This document shows positions 25,057 through 37,300 of a DNA stretch of 64,000 nucleotides, piece by piece. A program made the position numbers and the translations under genes. The notes beneath the pieces were generated by a model that saw only the letters and a list, made by a program, of their open reading frames with translations, had not been told where the DNA came from and did no database searches. Position 1 is the first letter of the stretch. Each line of letters starts with the position of its first letter. The DNA comes from Coffea arabica. Its lineage: Eukaryota > Streptophyta > Magnoliopsida > Gentianales > Rubiaceae. The stretch lies in the NCBI RefSeq assembly GCF_036785885.1, contig NC_092323.1, forward strand, positions 3,326,501 through 3,390,500. Direction: 5' to 3'.

Positions 25057-26759
25057 GGCCTTTTCCCGGTCGGGGAATCCTTGGTATGAGGCCCCTTTTT
25101 TTTATACTGTACTTGGTTTCTTTGTTGGATTGCCAAATCTGCATCTTTCTTGAGAAGCTCTCTCAAATTACGTTCTGGATTTCTTGTTGGAACAAGGTAC
25201 TTTGTTAGGTTATCCGAAGGTGTTCCCTTTTACCTGACTAGGTTACTAGCTAGGTTTGTGTCTTACAGATTAATCTATGTCTTATACCCCAGCTCCTATA
25301 TATGCAAAGCATATAATTCTGCATCACATACCACGACACCTCCTGTCTTCAATTGAAGTGAGAGCATAATTGGATGTTTTAGTCATCTTAATTCAGAAAG
25401 GAGGGTTGCCCAACTTTCAGTTTGCTAATTAATGTGGTTGTTTCTTTTAATTTATTAGTTCTTTTGGGGACAAAGTGAGCTGATTGTATCAAACCTAAGC
25501 ATGGATCATTATAGGCTTTAAGTGCGTGCGTGCAATAAGGATAAGATTCATTAATTGTGTTTGGGCCATACTTGTTTTAGCAATTTTTTGTATGCTGCTG
25601 TGATCCAAATTCCAAATTTCCAACTGCTACTGTTCTAGTTTCTAATCTGAATAGCTATTCCAGCGGTGTGTTTTGTGTAATCGTGAAGATTTGGGAGAAA
25701 GGGAACGGAGCCTTTAACTAACTAATTAACGGTGTGTTTGGATTGTAATTTTTAAAAGAAATTTGTTACGTTTTCGTGAACATATTTATCAATCACTTTT
25801 TTCCTTCAGATATATCAAATCGCTACAGTAATTTTTTTAAAAAAATCCAAAAAATGCAATTCAATTCTTTAAAGAGCAGCAGGGAGGAGGAATAATGGAG
25901 TGAATTACGGGGGAAGCAAGCCGGGGCAATGAGTAAATAACAGGGAAGAAGGAAGAATTTTTCCTAAATACGGTCAAAAGTGCGAGAATAAGTGTCCAGT
26001 GGAATTTGCTTTTCAAATGCGAAAATTTGCCGGAACAAATCCTGATTACTCTTTGCCCAAGTAATCTTTATTTTGTACCTTTTGGTAGCTTTTCGGAAGT
26101 TCCATCGACAAGATGTCGTTGACCGATACAATCAAATGCACGATTTGTTGCCTTTTGATTCCCTCCCGGAAATTATCCTCTAAAAATTTAAAAATTGGAC
26201 GACGAAGCTTCTTTCCTTCTAAATTTTGAAATCCCTTTTTTTTTTTTTGGGTAAATTTGATTGGATGATTGCTTATAAAGTTATAGTAATACTTTGGTAA
26301 AACCATATTTGTCCTAGCTCTTTAAATCCTAAGTCTTATATTATAGTATATGATATGAATGCACCAAATTTGTATATCGTTCGTTCTTGATCATTCACGT
26401 ACGTCATCGTAGACAAGTAAGTAGCTAGGTTCATTTAGTCAAAGGCATTTTTAGCCAATCTGCTGTTCATTGCCACTGGACGTTTTGACTTTTTAGCGAT
26501 CGATGCCTGTTTGTTGATGCATGGATATAATTAACGGATGGACCAACCGGCGGCATGGATGACAATTTTAATTAGATCCAATCCAACAGTGCAGCCGCAA
26601 GCCTCATTTTTCCCAAATTTGGGAATATTGATAGTACGTTACATGATGATAGTGCTGGTGAAATGTACTAGTAGTATTAAAAAAATTTAAGCTAGTGCTA
26701 CAAATTTCAAGAAAAAAAAAATAAAATAAAATTGATGCCTCCTCCTTTTAATTAATTAA
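25057..26759. other. Intergenic region upstream of PIN8
   Basis: The promoter side of PIN8 plus AT-rich DNA. A stretch at about 25731-25870 begins GGTGTGTTTGGATTG and looks like one end of a MITE, but no matching end was found. No gene is seen. Confidence 0.45.
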
Positions 26760-27528
26760 GGGATAATATCAGAAACCTCCCTTGAGGTTTCCTCTTAATA
26801 TCACTTGGCACCCTTGAGATTTTAGAAACATCACTTTCCTCCCCTAATAATTGTAAAAAGACTATACTAACCCTCACTTAACACATAATTTACAACATAT
26901 TAAATAAATGAAGCTCAAAAATAAAAAAAAATAAAAAAGAAATGGAAGTCATCTTTCTTCTTTTTCTCTTTCTTCCATCATTCTCTCTTCCTCATATTTT
27001 TTGGATGAATATGCAATATTATATTATAAATTATAATAAATTAAATTTTATTTATCTTTTACTTTTTGTGATTGTGATAAAGTGGGGTACTATTTATTTG
27101 CTTATTTTGAGTTGATTTTTTATAATAATTGGTATAATTTAATGGTTTGAGCAAGGGTAAAGAAGTTGGTGGAAAAAATGTAAATTCATAAAAAATCGAT
27201 TTTGAACATATCGAATTAAATTGATACAAATGTATTTCCTTTCAAATATCATTTTTATTTTTCAAATTTATAGTTTTATAGGGTGTGGCATTGTGATGTA
27301 GTAGTACTACAAGAGATTGCTTTTGAAGTGATGATTTTCTTGAAGTGAACAAAGTGACTTAGGAACATTTTTATTTAGTAACTGAAAGGGTAGTTTAGGG
27401 TTTTTAAAAATTTTGTTACACAAATAACTAAAGTAAGGGAGGTAAGTGATATTTTTGAAACCTTAGGGGTATCAGGTGATATTAAGAGAAACCTAAGGGG
27501 AGGTTTCTGATATTATCCCTTTAATTAA
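26751..27528. mobile_element. Mutator-type MITE, copy 1, 9-bp TSD
   Basis: A 760-bp element at 26760-27519. The left end GGGATAATATCAGAAACCTC is mirrored at the right end, and the inverted similarity continues for about 90 bp. The flanks are ATTAATTAA (26751-26759) and TTTAATTAA (27520-27528), a 9-bp duplication with one mismatch. The core is AT-rich with no transposase. Nine-base TSDs and long TIRs point to the Mutator superfamily. The TIR design is shared with the copy at 61490-62461. Confidence 0.85.
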
Positions 27529-27938
27529 ATGACCATTTCTAACCGCTTAAGTATCTCCTCCGGGTCACTGGTGATGACGAAAATTGAGGTAGGATCATGT
27601 CTGTGTAAGTAATACAAAACATTGAAATATTCAAGCGGGCGAGACAAATGTAAGTTGTGACCGTTGGAAGAAGTGGTTCTCCCCATCTGTCGCTCAAAAG
27701 GCGTTTGTCTATCTTGTGGCGGGAGGGGGAAGTATTGCCGTTATTTAAACCAGTTTTGTTGAAGTTATGAGAGGGTGTATTTCAAGGTAAGTAGCTGTTT
27801 TGCAAGCATTTGCATACGCTACAAAAAGAAAAAGGGTCCGAACCCGAGGAATCAAAGGGAGGGTTCGACCCATATTCAGAAACATTAAGGCCCGAAAAAA
27901 AAAAAGGAAAAAAAAGAAAAGGGCAGCAGGCAGCCGAG

Positions 27939-29800
27939 ATGGGCGAACCGGTTTCCAAGTTGGTTTGTGTGTTCCTGTGTGCTTTTACAATAGTGGTGGT
28001 GCCAACCCTGATCACGGCTCAAGGCAGTGGCAGTGCGGAAGAGGAGTACTGGCGAATCCGAGCAGAGGAAGCCTGGAACCACACGCTCAAGGCTTATGAG
28101 GCTAATCCCCACACCGTTATTGGGGCCTTCAATAAGCAAGCTTCCGAGTAAGTATCGTGAATATGTTTTCGGAAAACATCATCGTTGCTTTAACGTTGTA
28201 CTGCTAAAGATTAAAGTGGATTGATCTGATAATGATTAGACGAAGATTTGGAAAGGCAAGACTCATAATACTATATATTAATAATATATTTTGTGAAACG
28301 TAATTATATGTCTGAAGAATCTAGCGTACGTGCATGGAGTGTAGTACCAAGCAAGAGACGAAATGCCCGGAAAAACAGCAGCACAGGATGACAAATTAAC
28401 AAAGCTGAACTTGCCCCCATACTGCCATACATAACGTTTTGTAAATGTATAAATTATAAACGTTTTCCAGCATTACGTACTCCAAGCGGATTCTTTCTTT
28501 AAAAGAACAGAAAGAGTTGATTTTGATTTTGAATTTTTTTTTTTTTTGGGTTTGAATGTGGTGCAGCGCTGTAAAAGAATTCTTGAGCGAGAAGAACAAC
28601 ACGAGGAGGGAACTGAGAGGGAAAACGTGGGGAGGAGGCTGCTTGGCTACCAACCCAATCGACAGGTGCTGGAGATGCCAGCCAAATTGGGCCGACAACA
28701 GAAAGAGGCTGGCAGATTGTGTGGTGGGTTTTGGCCGCGGCACCACCGGGGGAAAGAATGGTGCATTCTACGTCGTCACAGACTCTTCCGATGACAGCAT
28801 TCTGGCACCGAAACCCGGAACCCTTCGCCATGCAGTGATCCAAAAGGAGCCACTTTGGATCATATTCCAACGCGACATGGTAATCAGGCTCACGCAGGAG
28901 CTGATCATGCAGGGCGACAAGACCATTGATGCTCGTGGGGTGAACGTCCACATTGCTTACGGCGCTGGAATCACCATTCAGTTCGTTAAGAACGTCATCA
29001 TCCACGGTCTCCACGTCCACGATATCCATCAGGGCTCCGGTGGCCTCGTCAGGGACTCGGTCGATCATTTCGGGATTAGGACCATGAGCGACGGAGATGG
29101 GATTTCCATCTTCGGATCCAGCAACGTTTGGATTGATCACGTGTCCATGTGGAAGTGCTACGACGGCCTCATTGATGCCGTCGAGGCATCCACCGCCATC
29201 ACCATCTCAAACTCTCACTTCACCGATCACAATGAGGTGATGCTCTTCGGTGCCAGCGACAGTCAATCCAAAGATGCTGTCATGCAAATCACTGTTGCTT
29301 TTAACCATTTTGGTAAGAGGTTGATTCAAAGAATGCCTAGGTGCCGATGGGGATTCATTCACGTCGTCAACAACGATTATACTCACTGGGAAATGTATGC
29401 CATTGGTGGTAGCCAACATCCCATTATCATCAGCCAGGGTAACCGCTTCATTGCTCCTCCCGACATCTTCAAGAAGGAGGTAAGAAGAACGGTCAATTTT
29501 GGGTTGGAAAGACTCTTTTTTTTTTTTTTTAAAGTAGTACGACTGACCTCCTCGTGGGACTGAAATCAACAGGTGACAAAGAGGGATTATGCGGAGGAAG
29601 CGAGATGGAAGCAGTGGACGTGGAGATCAGAGGGAGATCTTTTCATGAACGGAGCATTCTTTGTTCAATCTGGAGATCCAGATTTTACCAAGAAGCATCC
29701 TGAAATTTTCGACGGCATAGCTCCTGCGGATAGTTCACAGGTGACTTGGATAACGAGGTTTGCTGGTGCCCTTTTGTGCAGACCTGGAAGCCCGTGCTAG
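27939..29800 (+). CDS. Pectate lyase (PL1 family), copy A
   Basis: A secreted enzyme of 449 residues that cleaves de-esterified pectin in the cell wall by Ca2+-dependent beta-elimination. Exons: 27939-28147, 28567-29479, 29573-29800. The signal peptide is [20 protein letters not shown] after MGEPVSK. The plant N-terminal domain follows, then [18 protein letters not shown] and [19 protein letters not shown]. Next is the Ca2+-binding and active region [20 protein letters not shown], then the catalytic Arg motif RMPRCRWGF and [14 protein letters not shown]. The protein ends with a conserved Cys. The start at 27939 is preferred over an upstream in-frame ATG at 27810 because it opens directly on the signal peptide. 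It looks like the At59/LAT59 group of pollen pectate lyases. All key residues appear present. Confidence 0.93.
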
Positions 29801-31493
29801 TAATAACTAATCCCCGTGCGTTGCCGAGACAGCTTCAGCCATTCAATAAACAGAACCCAAAATCAATAAAAAGCCATATCTCATGTAACTTATTTTTTGA
29901 GGAGACATTGATCGATCGGGGAAAACATTGACACAAGCTAATTTTCTTTTCTTTGCTTTTCGATGGGTTTAAAATTATAATGAAAAGAAATGCCAAGTCC
30001 AGTCGGTTTAGCACTTTTCTTTTTTTTTGGGTTATTAATTTGGACATGTACTGTACTGTAGGGGGATTCAGTTTCGATTTTTGTACGAGAATGCCTTTTA
30101 TTTTTCTTTAGATGTGAATAACATTGAACGAAAAAGGGAGATGAAAAAGAAAAAAAGGGCTTATATTTTGCAAGTGTTCACATCTTTTTTTTTTTTTTTG
30201 GGTTCAAGCAGATGCAGCAGGAAATTATGTTAAAACTTTTCAAACATTATTATCAGTTTAAAATTTGGCCGCCTGATATTGTCATCCAGGCACTAATGAA
30301 AAACAATCATAAGCATGTATATCCCGGAAAAATGGTGTGTGTACTTGGCTTGGGAAGTTTCAATTTATGGCAATCATATTGTTGCCTACGAACTTTCTGT
30401 CTAACTCTAAATCTGAGTGCAGTAATGGCAAATGTGTTTAAAAATCTGATACCTTCTCCTACACAAGCCTGATGGTGATTCAAGCCAGTACTAAAATTTT
30501 TAGTTCTAAGAGAAGCAATAGAAATCATCATAACCTGTCAAGTCGCCGCGGATAAAATTTATCATAATGGCCGGGTTATAAGCATGCATGATACATCACT
30601 ATGTTACGAAGGAAATTAATAAAGTTGGCATGACTATATTACAAACCATTCATCTTGAGTTAAATTAAAATTCTTGTTTTGCATGCAGGAGTTTGGGAGA
30701 ATCACCACCCCTAGATTTTAAGCCTTTTTAAGGCCTCCATATAACCAACGACAAAAAAAAAAAAAAAAACAAAAATTCCTTCTTAATTACATGCAATATA
30801 TAATGGTGGAATTCACTATGCACCTAGCTATATAATGTCTAAAATCTTTTTTGATTTATATTTTGAATCACTATCATGAACATCAATCAAGTTTTACTTA
30901 ACAATCAAATTAGTACTCTACATTACTCAGATTGTTGAAGGTATGGCTCGCGCATTCATTTCATCATGGTCCAATTCTATCTATAGCTTATTTGACCTCA
31001 TTTTTAAATCATTGTCATGAATGTCTACTTAACAGAAGATGAAAGCATACTACAAAAGCTTAAGGTGATTATTTTCTAATTGCTCCGAAAGTTTTAGGCG
31101 GCAATGTAATTTAGGATATGCCAAAAGCTTCCTTTGAGGCTTTGAGAGTACGAAAATTTCGAATTTTTAGATGAGTGCACTCAAAATCTGAAATGACAAA
31201 GACGTCCACGTAAAAGAAGAGGTTAAAATATCAAAAATCACAAAAATGAAAATGAAATACAACTCACAAGGTACTGTGCTACTTTGAAGTTCTAAAACTA
31301 ATCGATTGATAGATTAAATGATGAGATCATATATCTTCTAATTGATTGTCCAAAAAATGGAACTTAACGCTAAACGAGTAATTAGCTTTGAACAAATTTA
31401 TTAGTTAAAAAAAAAATAAGAAGAAGAATAAATAGAAGCTGTATCATATTCATAATAGTATATTGGGAATATACCTTGTCATATAAAGAGTTA
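29801..31493. other. Intergenic region between the pectate lyases, left part
   Basis: The 3' UTR of pectate lyase A followed by AT-rich DNA with poly-T and poly-A tracts near 30185-30200 and 30750-30770. No gene was recognised. Confidence 0.45.
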
Positions 31494-31712
31494 GGGAAAA
31501 TCGTTCAAAACGTTTCTCACATTTTGCAAGATAACTTTTTTCATCCGTCATTTTTAAAAGTGTAATTTTATATTCCTTACAAATTCGCATTGATCAAATT
31601 TAGTCCCTACTTAGATTTCAGACTAGTTTTTGTCGGAATTCACCACGTACCTTGCATGTGATCATTTTTTAAGGATAAATTTGTCAAATCAAATTTTACA
31701 TAATTTGATTCA

Positions 31713-31833
31713 TAGTTTCTCACATTTCACAAAATGAATTTTTTCATCTCTAACATTTTACAAAATGAATTGTTTCGACCCTCACATTTCACAAAATGAA
31801 TTTTTTCATCTCTTACATTTTTCAAAATGAATT
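31713..31833. repeat. About 32-bp tandem repeat within the left TIR
   Basis: Roughly four imperfect units built on CACATTTCACAAAATGAATT separated by TTTTTCATCTCT. The right arm has fewer units, so the array seems to have expanded on the left. Confidence 0.7.
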
Positions 31834-32150
31834 TAAACTCATGTAAATATTTATTTGATTTCATCTGAACAGTACGAATAGGATGTAATATATTTCTATT
31901 TGATTTCACCTAAAATAGCAAATCGTAGTTATACATATGCTATTCAATAGATATATACAAGTGTTTAAAATTAACAATTTTATTTTAAATCCAAATATAT
32001 ATATATATATCTATATGATTACACCATGTGAACTTATTCAATATTTGTGACCTTTCTCTTTTGGTAATAATTTATTTATTGAGTTGTATAATAAGGTCAT
32101 CTAATTAATGGATTCTAATTCGAATTCTATAATTGTGCTAATAAATTATA

Positions 32151-32994
32151 GTTTAAATCTCTGTTTTTAAACTCGGACCGGACCGGCCAATCGAACCGAG
32201 AATAAGTCATTTGTCCGGTCCAAGTTAACTCTAAAAATCGGAAAATCAAAAATTTGGTCAAATCGGGTTTTGACCCGGTTTGACCAGAAAAATAAGAACC
32301 GGGATTCCACCATGCATCTCACGCAAGGAAAGGAAAGAGCGGGTCCCGCTCCTCTTGGCTCCACATGCCCAGCCAAAATCCCAAAACGCAACACACGATT
32401 TTTGTAGTGGAGTGTGGGACATGTATGCACAGTTGATTATTGCTACAATGCTGCTACATCCCTGGCCACAACTCCTGGCCACAACTCGCTCGCACGTGTT
32501 CATACAATATCCATAGCTTCTTGCTCCCACCTCTTAATGCATGTATATAGATTTTTTTTTTTACTTTTTTTTGAAAGGTCAAAATATTTTTAATAGTATG
32601 TTTTGACCCTTAGGTTATTAAAAATTATTAATATATCTCAAATATTTTATACTTTATAAATGTTGTCTTAAAATTTGGTGTTATTTTTAAATAAAGTCCA
32701 TAATTTTAATTCTAAACTCGTTAATACTCATTAAATAATATAAATTGTTACTTGATTGTTCTATTTTTTTGTATTTTCTTGTTAAATATATTTGAAACAT
32801 TAAATATATATGAATATACCTTTATTAATATTAACATGTTATTAGGTATTTTACATACAATATTTTAATTTTTAAATAATTTTTATTTATGACATCATCC
32901 GGTTCAATCCCGATCGAATCCGATTGAACCCATTGACCCCTGAGCTCGACCGAGTCGATACCCAGTCCGGTTCTGAAAACATAGGTTTAAATCT
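32151..32994. mobile_element. Nested CGGACCGG-type element with 10-bp direct repeats
   Basis: Exact direct repeats GTTTAAATCT lie at 32151-32160 and 32985-32994. Between them is an 824-bp element that starts CTGTTTTTAAACTCGGACCG and ends AGTCCGGTTCTGAAAACATAG, an inverted pair. It sits inside the long-TIR element and so inserted later. The TSD could be 9 bp with one chance-matching base (Mutator-like). A related terminus (complement CTGTGTTTTTAAACTCGG) lies near 48650-48667. There is no coding capacity. Confidence 0.75.
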
Positions 32995-33647
32995 AAAATT
33001 TCTATTCGCCACTTTAAGACCAATAGTTAAATTAGTTGTCTTGTGATTATTTTAAAATTTGAAAGTGTCAATCACTTATTTCTTTTTATCATTCTTTTTC
33101 TTTGTTTATTTTGTTCTGTCCAAATTTAATTCGATATAAACACTCGATAATGTTTAAGATTAAATGTCTTTTTTGTTTTCAATTTTCGAGTAAAAAGAAA
33201 TGAATATGAGTGAAAAACTAATAATTTTTTAAAACCCATGTATATATCTATTTGATTGCACCTAAACAGTATGAATAGCATATAATATATCAAGTGATTA
33301 TATATTACATACTATTCTTACTCTTCAGATGAAATCAAATAGATATATACATGAATTTAAAAAAAATTATTCGCATACATGGTCAATGAGTGATGAAAAA
33401 TTTCATTTTGTGAAATGTGAGGGACTATGAATCGAATTATGTAAAATTTGATTCGACAATTTTGCTTTTAAAAAATAATTACATACAAGGCATATGGTGG
33501 ATTCTGACCAAAAATTAGTCAGAAATTTAGATAGGAACAAAATTTGATTAATGTGAATTTGTAAGAGATGTAAAATTACACTTTTAAAAGTGAGGGACGA
33601 AAAATATTATTTTGTAAAATGCGAGGGACTTTTTGAACGATTTTCCC

Positions 33648-34355
33648 ATAACAATACAAAAGGAATTTTTCAGGAGCTTCATGCTTTACATTTTGTAATT
33701 AAGTTGAGGCATTAATCCTTCTGACCCCGAAAGAAAAATTGCAAACAAGGAGTTGAGGCACTCCCAAAACCTCGGAAAGTGGGGAGCTTTCCCCGCAGAA
33801 TCTCTCCTTCTAATCTAAGGGAATGAATCTGACGCAACTTAACCCTCACCGTTGATGACCGTTGAAAGTTGAAAACTATTTACCGGTAGTAGTACAATAC
33901 TTAGCGGTAACAGCATTTTTGGCGTCTTTTTGTTATGTACATCAACAAGAAAAGAAAATAAAAGAAGAAAACAGACACACACACAAAAAAAAAAGGCGAA
34001 AAAAGCACTCTCAAGTGATGAGAGGAGCGACCTAGGATTGGCTGACCATGTTTCACGCTCCTCAGTTTTCTAGAATCTGTGGTTGAACCAACTTTCGAGT
34101 AGTTAAGGCACCATATTAAGCACCAATCTTGTTTATAAAGGGAATTCTCTGAATGCATATAATCCAGGCGAGTTTGATCCTTCAGGCTGGTCTATACAGC
34201 TCTGATCCCAGAGCACAAAGGGTTTCGGCCCTAGACCATTGCCACCACGTTTATGCACAATCTAGGACACACACATATATATTTGACATAGGCTTCTTCG
34301 ATCTATCTCAAACAGACTAACCAATTCTCCCAAGATTTCGTGCTCACAAAAGATC
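33648..34355. promoter_or_regulatory. Upstream region of pectate lyase B
   Basis: This is the DNA between the transposon cluster and the second pectate lyase. A TATA-like ATATATATTTGAC at about 34273-34285 lies some 75 bases before the start codon. No gene is seen here. Confidence 0.45.
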
Positions 34356-36210
34356 ATGGGGTCATCTGAACTCACCAATTGCTTTTTTCTCCTCTTCTTC
34401 GGTTTGGCTTCAGTTGTTCCCGCACTGACTACAGCAAATGTATTTGTACGTGATGAAGGGTGATTTTCTATTCTTTTCTCCTTTCGTGCAGTACTATATA
34501 TGCATCATATCATTTCTTTTCTTTTAACTAGCCCGCGGACCCTCGACAATAATTGCAGTATGTGTACATACTTACAATCATGCATGCCAATTGATCACTG
34601 ATACGTACGGTGCCTGATACATACACATGTTTGCAGGGCTTTACACCGGTTTCATGACTTGATGCCATTGAATGCCACCATCAGAAGAGAGCTCAGGGGA
34701 AGGAGATACAGAGGGCCATGCATGGCCACCAACGTGATTGACAAATGCTGGAGATGCGACCCCAACTGGGCTAATAACAGGCAGCGGCTGGCAGATTGTG
34801 CCCAAGGTTTCGGCCGCGCTGCCAAGGGTGGCCAAGGTGGCCCAATCTACGTGGTTACTGATCCCTCGGACGATAATGTGGCTGAGCCAAGACCAGGCAC
34901 CCTCAGGCATGCTGTGATCCAGAAAGGGCCACTGTGGATCATATTTGCTCGAAGCATGACAATTACCCTTTCTCAGGAATTGATCATGCAGAGTCACAAA
35001 ACAATCGACGGGCGCGGTGTCAATGTCCACATTGCTTATGGCGCTGGTTTCACCATCCAATTTGTGCGGAATATCATCATTCATAATCTTCATATCCACG
35101 ATGTCAAAACAACATCCGGGGGCATGATCAGGGACTCCGTGGATCATGTTGGCTTAAGGACTGCTAATGAAGGCGATGGAATTAGCATCTTTGGAGCTAG
35201 GGATGTTTGGCTTGATCATCTCTCCATGTCTAAATGTTCTGATGGCCTCATCGACGCCGTCCAGGCTTCGACTGCAATCACCATCTCGAATTGCCACTTT
35301 ACTGATCACGACAAGGTAATTACTAGAAGTAAATCTTCTACTTCTAATAACTACTCCCTCCATCTATCCGACTAATCTAGAACATTTGGTTAGGCCCACA
35401 ATTTTCATAGCTAGAACATTTGACAAGCATTGTCTTCCTTCGAAAATGTCAAATATTAGTACTACTTATCATGTGACATTCTCAATTTCGTTCTTCCTAA
35501 CTACCACTCTCTCGTCCTTGATTTTGATTGCGAGAGTGGTTTAACTTTAACAAAGAGTAGGCAAAAATTTTCACCCAAGCAAAGAGTGACATTGAATAGA
35601 CAACTAGCTACCAAATTAATCAATGCATGTGCAGGTGTTGCTATTCGGTGCCAGCGACGTCACCGAGGTGGATAAGAACATGCAGATCACAGTTGCATTC
35701 AACCATTTTGGCAAGAGACTGGTACAGAGAATGCCAAGGTGCCGATCGGGATTCTTCCATCTAGTTAACAATGACTACACCCATTGGGAAATGTATGCAA
35801 TTGGTGGAAGCCATGACGCTACAATTATAAGCCAGGGTAACCGTTTCATCGCCCCTCCGCTTTCACAATTTTTCAAAGAGGTAAAGCCCATGCCGACTCT
35901 TTTTGTCTTCTTTTGTATTTTTTTAAGTGCAAGCCAAGGTTCCTCTCCTCAAATTTTTCAATCGTGTATTCGTGGAACGGCGGTACAGGTAACGCATAGG
36001 GATGCTCCAGTTGCCTTGTGGAGTAAATGGACATGGGTGTCAGATGGAGATGTTTTCTTGAATGGAGCTAGATTTGTACCCTCTGGAAATCCAGACGGAG
36101 CTAGGCAATTCGCCGCTCTCGAATTGATCAAAGCAGCTCCGGGGACGGAAGTTTTCACGTTGACAAGATTCTCAGGTTTTCTTGGTTGCGTGATTGGACG
36201 GGCCTGCTAG
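34356..36210 (+). CDS. Pectate lyase (PL1 family), copy B
   Basis: A second pectate lyase, 416 residues, in the same orientation as copy A. Exons: 34356-34459, 34637-35315, 35635-35880, 35989-36210. Exon 1 encodes the signal peptide ([19 protein letters not shown]). Exon 1 ends at a weak donor GG|GTGATT, chosen because it alone joins exon 2 in frame ([20 protein letters not shown]). Recognisable motifs are [50 protein letters not shown] with the catalytic Arg motif RxPxxR, and [14 protein letters not shown]. It has an intron at DHDK|VLLFGA that copy A lacks. Compared with copy A the Trp after RMPRCR is Ser, and the tail after the FNGAR-type segment is divergent. It is probably an active paralogue. 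Confidence 0.9.
35349..35470. repeat. Possible Stowaway-like remnant in the pectate lyase B intron
   Basis: The sequence TACTCCCTCCATCTATCCG near the start of intron 2 matches the usual Stowaway terminus. No matching inverted end is seen before the acceptor at 35634, so this is at best a one-ended fragment. Confidence 0.35.
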
Positions 36211-37300
36211 AAACGAGAATTGAATATGGAATCTCGGAGTTCATGAAGCTTAAGCTGTGATTCTGATGAGAAAACATTTTATCTTTTTGGTTGTGGGGGT
36301 GCGGGTGCCAATGTAATACACACCAAACTGGAAGAGTTTTGTCTTCGAATTTTGGAAAAGGAAAAAAGAAATTCAAAATTGGGTGAGTACCAGATTTAAA
36401 CTTAAAAATGCGGAGTGGGAAATGATTGAAAAGGTTTGATAAATTTGTAAAGAATGGTGTGGATGTACGTAACATTTTGTCGATGCTGATTACAGGTTGA
36501 TGAGATGAGATGTCTATCAATCTAAGCGGTGCATTCCATTTGTAGTTTGTGATTCAAATGTAAACTTGGAAATTGGAAGACGTACATTCTTTTGATTGAC
36601 CAGGCAATTCCCCGAAAAAAGAAAAAAAGAATGTGCAATTCCCCTCCTTTTGCAAGGCAGCGTCTACATTCGTGCTAACTTCTTTTCGTTTACGCGGAAA
36701 GTGGATGTTGTTTTATTGCTTTAACAAGAAAAATCTAATACTCAAAAAGGAAGCGCACATCAAACAGCAAATGTAACCCACATTACAATTGCATTCTTGC
36801 AATGAATCGAGATATAATTTTAAGTTGTGGAAATTTTTTCAAATGGACAAAGCTTTGAACTAAATGAGCAAATTTTGATCATAACTTTCTTGTACACGGC
36901 TGATGCGAAATCTTGCCCAGGCAAAAATCTGGAAAATGGAATCATACGGCGTAGTTCCCTTGAGCCTACAAAATGCGGTGGTTCTAAATTTTAAGTTTGC
37001 ATTCATAAGTTTCTCCGGAAGTTTAAGAATTTCGCGGATGTATGCAAAGCGATTACCATGTATGAAGTGTTATTTTTTTACTAATAAGGAAAAATGTGAG
37101 ATTTATGTCAGAAGTGTTTGTTTTAGTTAAAACCCTCCAGCCTCCAGAAAAGGGCCTTCGATTCACACACCCCGGCATCAAATGAGAACTGATTGTCGGA
37201 GATGGGAATTACCAAAGCATGAGCAAAACATATCATCATCTCCTAGACTTGGCACTATCGAGCATTCTAATAATTGTAATTCAGGAACCACAATCTAGGC
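36211..37300. other. Convergent intergenic region, pectate lyase B / SSRP1
   Basis: This holds the 3' flanks of the plus-strand lyase and the minus-strand SSRP1 gene. Short ORFs (for example 36903-37130) lack motifs. No repeat was recognised. Confidence 0.5.

Larger units (their letters stand above)
31494..33647. mobile_element. 2.15-kb element with long terminal inverted repeats
   Basis: The left arm begins GGGAAAATCGTTCAAAACG. The right arm ends with its inverted form, TTGAACGATTTTCCC. Inverted similarity runs for about 260 bp (31494-31755 against 33392-33647). It can be followed to about 400 bp through a block around TTTGATTTCATCTGAA (left) and its complement near 33330-33350. No clear target-site duplication or transposase was found. 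Mutator-like or foldback elements have this form. A separate element is inserted inside it at 32161-32984. Confidence 0.75.

Noticed and set aside
28499-29140. A 213-residue ORF on the minus strand opposite pectate lyase A
   Set aside because: It is the complement of a well-supported exon and shows no domain of its own. The same holds for the antisense ORFs opposite pectate lyase B (34641-35147).
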